64,000 nucleotides of DNA from Hyaloscypha bicolor E. Its lineage: Eukaryota > Ascomycota > Leotiomycetes > Helotiales > Hyaloscyphaceae. Made by a program: the position numbers and the translations under genes. The stretch lies in assembly GCF_002865645.1 (NCBI RefSeq), contig NW_020194562.1:496001-560000 (forward strand), in the 5' to 3' direction. Below the pieces are notes generated by a model. The model saw nothing but the letters and a program-made list of their open reading frames with translations. It searched no databases and had not been told where the DNA came from. Shown piece after piece: positions 56,764 to 64,000 of the stretch; the stretch's first letter is position 1; the number at the start of each line of letters is the position of its first letter.

Positions 56764-58579
56764 TTCCGCGTGTTATCCCTTACTAGCATCAACGGTGAAC
56801 CTCATAGAATCCTCCAAATCTTTCCGATTAGTGAGCCTCTAGAATACGATGCCTTGTCATACTGTTGGGGACAAGAGGACACAATAGAGATGTTTCTATG
56901 TGGCGACGAACAAACAATTCCTGTTTCTCCTCACCTTTATACTGCACTATGGCCAATTTTAAAATAATTTGGCGACAAATATCTGGATCGACGCGATTTG
57001 CATTGATCAGACGAGCGATAGCGAGAAAGAACAACAGGTTCCGAAGATGGATCGAATTTACAGCAATGCCCGGCGGGTTCTTATCTGGCTGGGCAAAGCA
57101 ACAAGCTCGAGAAGCCCTTTTCAGAATACCAGCCTTTTCATTGAAAGTGCTCATTTCGAAGAAGACAGCGATCTCGCCATGGATGCTTTGGCTTCTTTGA
57201 ACTCCAAACTGGCGAGAATATTTGTTCCCATTGGCGTTTCTGATGCCCAATTCCCCACGTACGGTCTTCCGCCTAGTACTGCTCTAGTGTGGCGATGTAT
57301 TGGCGACCTTGTTAGTAGACCCTGGTTCCGACGACTTTGGGTACTTTAAGAGGTAGTCCTTGCTAGGGAGATTGTGGTCATGTGCGGGTCTAAACGGCTG
57401 GCTTGGGACGACCTATCGCTATTTTGGTCCTATGCTAAGCGTCTCCGATTTGAGCCTTTAGTTAAGTGTTCCATTATAGTGAACCATTCCGGTTACGAGA
57501 GGTGGACTGCTATAGACGAGATTTGCGGCATTCGTCTGTACTACTCCAGAGGAGGCGTTCCATTTGCACATCTATTGGAAGCGGGCCGTAATAAAGATTC
57601 CACTTAAGCTGTGGACCGTATTTACGGGCTACTTGGGCTTGTAAGCCAGGAATTAAGGGAAAATATACAGATTAATTACTCCCAGGCTCGCAGGAGAGAG
57701 TTTTGGAGATGTTATCTTAACGCCGCTAAGTACCTTATCAGCCTCGATCCGAGCCTTATATTGTTGTCCCTATCGACTTCAACAGAGCATCCCGACAAAC
57801 TCTCATTGTGGTGCCCGAACTTTAACTCTCGACAGCCAGAAAAAATACATTTCAGGGAAAAATTAGGTTAGAATACAGGTTTCCTACCTTGGGAAACTCA
57901 AAAGTGTTATATCACGACTTGTCTGGCCACAACTCTAATCAATGTCCCCAGTTTTAGGGTTGACGTTATTAAAGATATTATTGGAGATGATACTATTGAT
58001 ATAGAGCCTTTTTTGAACTTGTTAGATTTTGAGAATAAGGAGGCGTGTTCGCGAGTTGCAAGGCGATTTCTTTGCTGGGAAGAATAATGCTTAAAGTTAT
58101 CCCAGGCTTCGTCTAACGACAGACCGAATTCGGTTCCTGAGTTGCATTGGTGAACCTTAATTGCTGATTTGGAGCTTGTGGGGGCGGTTCGCTGCTCCCC
58201 TGCGAATTTGTAAGGTGCAATTGGGTATTCTAATCTCATGGATATGTGGAGAGCAGTAAAAGGTGGTTTTGAGAGTTGCAAAGCTCCGTCGATCAGTGGT
58301 ATGGAACTTTTGGGCAATTACTTAGATTCTTTGGAAGTATTACAGGGAAGAACGTTTTTTAATACTAGTGGAGGACGTGTAGGTCGTGGTCCGAACAATG
58401 CGAGGTCTGGAGATATCCTTTGTATATTCCATTTGGGGCGGCCGTTGTACGTTCTCCGGTACAAGGCCAAGTCAGGACTTGCAAAATTCGTTGGAGATGC
58501 TTATGTCTATGGGCTAATGAACTTAGAGAAACTGCCTCTAAATGTAAGGGGCAAGGACGAAATATTCGTTATAGGATGA
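56764..58579 (+). pseudogene. HET-domain (heterokaryon incompatibility) protein, pseudogene
   Basis: Remnant of a HET-domain gene, the fungal allorecognition/cell-death family. The N-terminal motif EYDALSYCWG (about 56838) is followed, after a frame change near 56965, by TNIWIDAICIDQTSDSEKEQ, VPKMDRIYSNARRVLIWLG and PWFRRLWVL. A TAA (57347-57349) stands where the family has Q in LQE, and another stop occurs before AVDRIYGLLGLVS (57605-57607). The C-terminal part (58238-58579) keeps GRTFFNTSGGRVGRGP, GDILCIFHLGRPLYVLR and FVGDAYVYGLMNLE, and ends DEIFVIG. The stops fit CAA-to-TAA. No function remains. It lies next to the transposase remnant, and a partly similar gene follows at the right edge. 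Confidence 0.88.
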
Positions 58580-58803
58580 TATAAAGGTTATATTTAAATA
58601 TAACTGAAAGCTTTTACTTGGAATAGAACCAAATGATTAAGCATAGCTTCTGTTTTAGCAAGTGGTCGGTTTTCGACGCCGCGCGCCTTCGTAATCTGCG
58701 CGTGCGCATACTGTTGTCTTACTAAAACACCGCGACTATTTAAGGGTAGGCAGCTCGAGATCTAGCAAATCTGCTCTTTCTCTGATTACATTCTGGTATC
58801 GCG

Positions 58804-59135
58804 ATGGCAGAGTCAGATGATACAACAGCTCAACAGTCCGTCGACCTCAGGGCTGAAGCAAATGTGTCACTGATGCAAGAGTGTGCTTCTCTAATGCCCA
58901 GGGCGATCGATCAAGTAGCAGACTCTGTAGAATCTGTAGCTTAATGACAATCGCTGCCCTGCGGTCTCGAAATGGATATTCTCACCACCCACAGGCAAGG
59001 CGCTTGAAGGAGGAATACAAATCGCAAAACGGTTGTCCGCTGTGTTCCATAATGTGGGGGACCCTTCTTAGGACAACATCTCCAATTACTTACGACTACC
59101 GATACATGGATGTGGTTCGTTGGCGCGAATAGGAA
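58804..59135 (+). pseudogene. fragment of a second HET-like protein (N-terminal part)
   Basis: From ATG 58804 a short frame MAESDDTTAQQ ends at a TAA after 45 codons, and a second frame continues it: SSRLCRICSLMTIAALRSR, NGYSHHPQARRLKEEY and NGCPLCSIMW. The paired CxxC (CRIC and CPLC) and a spacing of about 40 residues resemble the Cys-rich N-terminal region that precedes the HET domain in many fungal proteins. After RYMDVVRWRE the frame stops at 59130. No HET core follows, so this is a truncated relic. Confidence 0.5.
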
Positions 59136-59479
59136 TTCGACCAAGTCAGAGTCTTCTTAAACCCCAATAGTAGCACCATTTCGAATCTTTCCACTGCGCG
59201 CCTGCGACACTTATTGGACTGCTATCGTGGGACGAATTTTTGAAGGAGTATGGCCTCCAAGCTGCAAGAAGACAACTTCTGCTTGATGGAGGTCTCAAGA
59301 CAAACGCCAGGTACTTAATGATAAGTATTGATCGTGGTGGGTAAATCCCCCACTTTCAGCTGATGTAGTACGAGGCCTCCGCTGCTGCGCTAAAATCCTG
59401 CGCTGGGCGGCCCTACGCAAGTTCCGGGGCCAGCTTGGATTTTGCAGAGACCTCGTTTCCGAGCTCTTAGGGGATAATA
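59136..59479. other. intergenic, no feature seen
   Basis: About 340 bp after the HET fragment. No coding frame or repeat was recognised. Confidence 0.35.
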
Positions 59480-60225
59480 TATTAAGGGGGGAGTATCTTA
59501 AGGGGGGGAGCTTTTACTATTATTTAAATAGTCCTCTACGGTTAATGGGCGAGTAAACTTGCCCTTAGTATATACTCGCCGTCCAGCCTAGCCCGGGCCT
59601 GAATTAAGTGTTCTAGCTGCTCCCTGGTTGCTTTTGGCCGTTGCATAGCTTTTTGCTTTGCTTTTTAGACCCGGTTTGCTTTAGTATTCCGTTGTCGGCA
59701 AGTATTACAGGTTAAAACCCTGCCAAAATCTATAAGAGGCTTATTTTGATTGCAAGAGGAGCAGTATTAGCCCGTAGAGACCCTCACAGTAGTCCGGTCC
59801 CTTCTGAAAACTCTGTATTTGCTCCCGTGAGAAGCACATACCCTCTAATAATACCCGTCCTTCCCTTTCCCACTGCTCTCGTGCCTCTAACCACCGCTTC
59901 TTTCTCTTCTCCCCCTGTATTCTAGCCTACAAAGCTTTCTCCACTACCCGTCGTGCCCATATAAACCGTTGTATCGGTCTCTCCTTTATCAGCTCCCCCC
60001 TCCTTTCACGGTATATATCACGGTCTCTCTTGTAACATATATAACACGTAGAGGCCCAACAGTTATCGTCTTATAAACTGTAGTCTATAATCGACCGGAA
60101 ACACTTGCACTTAGTGCAACGGAAGCGTTCAAGCGGAAGGGAAGGGTTCTGCCGCTCCTAATGCTGTGTCTGACAGATATTACAAGGGCTTTTAGTATGT
60201 AAATATACTAAAGGGCAAGAGCTAT
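59480..60225 (-). pseudogene. decayed cysteine-rich ORF of unknown family
   Basis: The minus strand from 60225 reads SCPLVYLHTKSPCNICQTQH, a TAG/TAA-type stop, PSLPLERFRCTKCKCF and NCWASTCYICYKRDRDIY. CxxC pairs (CNIC, CTKCKC, CYIC) are spaced like zinc ribbons. An Arg/Glu-rich helix follows (RIQGEKRKKRWLEAREQWER, EGMCFSREQIQSFQKG). At least four in-frame stops break it, and all can be explained by CAA/CAG/TGG-to-stop changes. I do not recognise the family. Its flanks (TE-like spacer, HET fragment) suggest it may have been cargo of a repeat. Confidence 0.5.
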
Positions 60226-61835
60226 ACATGGTATATGGCGCGTGAGTATAGCGTATAAGTATAAGTATAATATAAATCGTAAGTGAAACGTGTGTTTTGG
60301 TGTTCCTGCATAGGCCCCTTTTATTAAAAAAAAATCGGATCACGTGGCGGTGACCTGTTTCCGCGGAAGATAAATCAATATTATAGAGAGATCATATCCG
60401 CTATAGAAGTTGAAACTAATAAAGCATAGCCTTACTACTTGAAAATTTTATACACAACAAGCAAGTTAGAAATCTAGATTCGAGCGAGGCTATTAGCATG
60501 ATACAATCTCGGATTAAAGGTATTCGAGGGAGTCGATGAAAATGGCTGGTGAAAATGGCCGAACTTGGTGGCTCTATCCGGGTCTATTAGCACTGTATAT
60601 AACTGGGATCGTGTATATACGTACCCAATTGCGTTGGGAACATTTCTGAAAGCTTCTGGGTGATTTCTCTCATGCTAGTGATTATCGCCGACCGCTAAGA
60701 GTCGCTCAAGACCAGACTTTGCGAGTCTGACATCAACGAATCGAGTATCGGGGGCTGTAACCAGACGAAGAGAGAGAACCAAGAACTCTATTGAATCATT
60801 CCTTCCAAAGAGGGCTAATCCACTTCCGGCCATCTTCAAATCCTCGTCAAGCTATATCTAGCGCTTACGCAACAGTACAACGCATCTAAGATGTAAAGCT
60901 AATAAAGAGTACTGTAAAAGCCTGAGGCGAAGATGCAAAAGTCATATACATGCGAAGAATCTCGACCAGTGGGTCTTAATTAGATCCAAGAGCAGAGATT
61001 CGGTCAAGATCAGGATGCCATGGCTGATGTGAGATTCCAGCCACTTAGCCTACGTGCCGTTAACATTCAATTTAATATCTGGGCTTAGTTCCTACTGAAT
61101 AAGTCGCGAGTACATTGAAGACAGACAAATTGTTGATTTATTTGTCCAGAATTAGGATACTATAGGTTCATATGAGACTCTGACCAGTAAACCTATGTTT
61201 TATTAGCATTTATTCTGAAACTAGTGCTATGGATCCTATAGATTACAAGTTTTGGAAACATTCAGGGCAGATATGTTCTTTACTTTCTGTGATATCTACT
61301 ACTATATTATCGTAATCGATTGGATACCCCGAGAAGACGGGAGGATTGTGTATTCTGATCTCGATATAGAAACTTCGGGCTACTTCTCGAGATCTTTGTC
61401 CATATACAAATTCCGCTCCGAAACCCCCAACATTGTCTGAAACTCATTATCCTTCGCAATGATTTGGATAAACTTATCTCCGCCAAATATCCTATCAAAG
61501 ATTTTTTGCGACATCGTCTTGCTCGTCGACTCGAAGTTCTGCTCTAGCCGCGCTCGAGTCTTGGAGACAAAGTCTCCAAGCTTCTCTGGGAAGGTTGCGA
61601 TCTTGTATCCAATCTAATCTACAATGAGAGGAAACAAAACCCACACTATGCTTGGTTAGTTAACGAGGAGTATATAGTATTGATAAAAACTGCGGTTAAT
61701 GATTTTATAATGGTAATATGTGCTCTTGATAGAATTTCCTTAAAAGCTAGTACTTTGGGGAATAGTTCACGAGAGAAGAGAGAATACAAATCCTATTGAA
61801 AGCGCTGAAAGACCTGAATGATCTCGGGCTAAAGG
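60226..61835. other. 1.6-kb stretch without a recognisable gene
   Basis: No convincing ORF. The middle (61250-61550) has short frames on both strands that are not recognised. Slightly AT-rich. It contains the 3' flank of the right-edge HET gene. Confidence 0.4.
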
Positions 61836-64000
61836 CTACATAATTCGAATCGTTGTTCTCTTTGGAGAGTGTTTAGCAACCTCAATCCACGCCTTAGCCT
61901 CAAGCGCATCAATTATTGGCATACAAACCTCATTCTCAAACCTCTTCCAGTGCTCATCCCCGAGATCCTTCCACTTGTTTGTCTCAGTTACACGCGTCTC
62001 AGGGACAATAACGGATAATTCCCCAGGCCTCCTCACAACAGCAACACCGATACGTCGATATTCGCCGTCTTTCGAATCAATTGATTCTAGAAGTAGAAGA
62101 TTCGCGGCTCCTGTCATAGATTCTATCCCCTCGTTCTTGTCTTCTTCTGATACGCCTTCTGTAAGCGCTATCAAGAAAGCGGCAAATCTTTGATTTGGGT
62201 GTGAGGTATGTTGCTGTTCGAACTCAAACGTTGCGTTGGATCTCCCGTTCAGCAGCTGCACGGTGAATGCATGTAAGGCTGGGTATTTGCAAGTCTCTGA
62301 GTCCACTTTGTTGCTTTTGGGCAAGCTCTTGTATGTTTCCCAGGAAGGCGATATATTTCGCCAGTACTCTACTGACAGGTCGCCTAGCGGGAATAGAGAA
62401 CCCTTGATGGTAAGATAGCCAGACTTAAGCTGGCCATACAGATCTTCAGCCAAAGGCTCAAGATAGATCTTGACAGGTGTTGCGATGTTCTTGATGGGAA
62501 TATCGTCACTAATAGCAATATTAGACATCGTAACTCGCCCACCATTGATGCCAGCCCAAGACCAGGACGGAGCTCGGTAAGCAGTCGGTCTCGTAAAGTC
62601 CATGTTTGATGGCCCGTATAATCTTTTCTTGGACTTGTCAAGCAGGACGCCCTGTCGCCACCAACAAAGAGACTGCAAAAGCTCGGACTCCCACATTCCA
62701 GCGCAGTACTTGTCTTTCGTTATGTCTGCAAAGGCACGGGCTACACCTCCAAGGGCAGGGAGTATGTCGGTATCCTTGGCGTAGTTTCGTCTGCTGTATT
62801 CGAAGATGATCTCATGCCATCGAGAGTAGGGGTTCAGATTCAAAGAATTTTCCATGTTGTACTATACCAATTAGAGTATGTCGTCATAGTTGAATTGATA
62901 TCCGGATGTTGGACAACTTACACCTGAGCTTGTCATATATTTTGGCAACCACCCAATTCGACTTTTCTGCGTCTCGAGCGCACATACCTGCTTGAGGAGG
63001 CCAAATTGCAGGCCTCGATATACAGCATTTGCTCTGTTCTTCCAAATTTTGTTGTGGAAGAAGTCTTTGCTATCAAATAGATGATCCATCATCACCATAT
63101 GACCACCTTCCGTAAACCGTCCCCTGCTGCATTCCCACATGACTTGATCCTTACGGAACGACAAGCTCCGTGGCGCCAATAGGCTCTCTTGCAAAGTCCA
63201 AATCCGCCTCTGAAGTGGATTCGTGTATGACATATCAACTGCGTTACAAAAGCTTGGTCGAAGCCAAACGGTGGACTGCTCCCCACTATCTCGGAACGGC
63301 AGCTGACAGGGTTCACACGTGAAAGGTGGCCGAGGAGCATAGATCCCGGCAGCGGTGGAGGGGGACTCGGAAGCTATAATGGTGACTGCAGCGCCAGAGT
63401 ACACATCCTGCATTCGCGCGGCTTCAACCCGCCAGTCGGTGGCGGAATCTTGCAATATGCATAACGCATCGATCCAAAGATACTGCAGTCCCAAGTTCTG
63501 GGTAATCCGGATGGCATCTCGGAGCGTTGCTGGCCATTTCTCCAAGGCAATGCCGGCTCTGAAGTCCTCGAAGGTGTCACTCCTGAGAGTAAACTTGGCG
63601 ATACCAGGTCCCCAGCAGTAGCTCAGTGCTGCCCAGGAGATGGTGCTTGGGGCTTCGTCCACCTCAATGTGAGGATCAATATTTCTCTTCCTTCCGACAT
63701 TTATGAGCCTCGTGGGCCGGCGAAATGACCTTGCAGGGCCACATTCTGGGTGGTTATGGAGGCACTCTTGAAACCATTCCATTCCTGTCACCCGGCATAG
63801 TTCCGAGTCCGAGTGAGGGGCAACTGGCGTTCCTACAAACTTTGAAATTTTTCGAGCTACGGAGTCTAGAGGGTGTTAATCCTAAGCTTGAACAACTTAG
63901 CTAAACTCACGTCTTTCAGAAAAGACATCAAATGTGCACAAGGTACGAGATGATTGGCCATCTGGCCGTTGCGTGACAATGATGATAGGCATCTCGGCTT
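61836..64000 (-). CDS. HET-domain (heterokaryon incompatibility) protein, 5' end outside the window
   Basis: Apparently intact HET-domain gene on the minus strand, continuing beyond 64000. Exons 64000-63911 (partial), 63865-62922 and 62861-61836 join in frame. The first codons visible, AEMPIIIVTQRPDG, are internal. Family motifs: WFQECLHNHPEC (Cys/His leader), WAALSYCWGP (motif 1), LRDAIRITQNLGLQYLWIDA, LCILQDSATDWRVEAARM (motif 2) and VYSGAAVTIIAS (motif 3). WTLQESLLAPRSLSFRKDQV completes the domain. The C-terminal region has WHEIIFEYSRRNYAKDTDI, LPALGGVARAF and WSWAGINGG, as in many HET proteins. HET proteins trigger regulated cell death on non-self recognition. No lesions were seen, in contrast to the pseudogene 3 kb upstream. 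Confidence 0.92.

Overview
The window is nuclear DNA of a filamentous ascomycete (Pezizomycotina). Nearly every gene has short introns (about 40-120 nt) with GT...AG borders and CTAAC/CTGAC-like branch points. The gene families are typically fungal: HET domain, 2EXR domain, DUF4238, GH7 cellulase, LysM/CBM18 chitinase, Zn2Cys6 regulator, RTA1 and F-box. AT-rich islands and CAA/CAG-to-stop lesions look like repeat-induced point mutation (RIP). A leotiomycete/helotialean-type saprobe or plant associate is a guess. No rRNA, tRNA, CRISPR or bacterial operon structure was seen. For most intact multi-exon models I checked by hand that the summed exon lengths divide by three.

Layout. 0-2.5 kb: two decayed minus-strand reading frames, one of them DUF4238. 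2.9-8.4 kb: an 11-exon patatin-like phospholipase with P-loop and zinc-binding regions, carrying one in-frame TGA, followed by a disordered-protein gene with a tandemly duplicated exon. 8.8-9.4 kb: a GH7 cellobiohydrolase pseudogene. 10-17.2 kb: a metallophosphoesterase, an RTA1-like membrane protein, an aldo-keto reductase remnant and an MDR oxidoreductase. 17.4-24 kb: an unidentified decayed ORF, two AT-rich islands with a 17-bp tandem array and a (TTA)n tract, and a three-exon membrane protein between them. 24.4-29.6 kb: a broken alpha/beta hydrolase, an F-box protein and a Zn2Cys6 regulator. 29.6-30.3 kb: a third AT island. 30.7-38.4 kb: a nine-exon LysM/CBM18/GH18 chitinase, a RIP-damaged hAT transposon and a second, unrelated-looking GH18 protein. 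40.4-47.5 kb: an AT-hook protein, a small conserved-looking protein, a mucin-like one-TM protein and a PAF-acetylhydrolase. 48.2-54 kb: three 2EXR-domain paralogues on one strand and a charged WW-like protein. 55.3-64 kb: a Tc1/mariner-type transposase remnant, a HET pseudogene, a second HET fragment, a decayed cysteine-rich ORF and an apparently intact HET gene running off the right edge.

Two themes run through the window. Chitin and cell-wall enzymes (two GH18 genes and a dead GH7) and possible recognition or cell-death families (patatin, HET, 2EXR, DUF4238) lie among TE remnants and AT islands. Gene decay is also common: at least nine broken genes or fragments lie beside intact ones, as expected of a fast-evolving accessory region.
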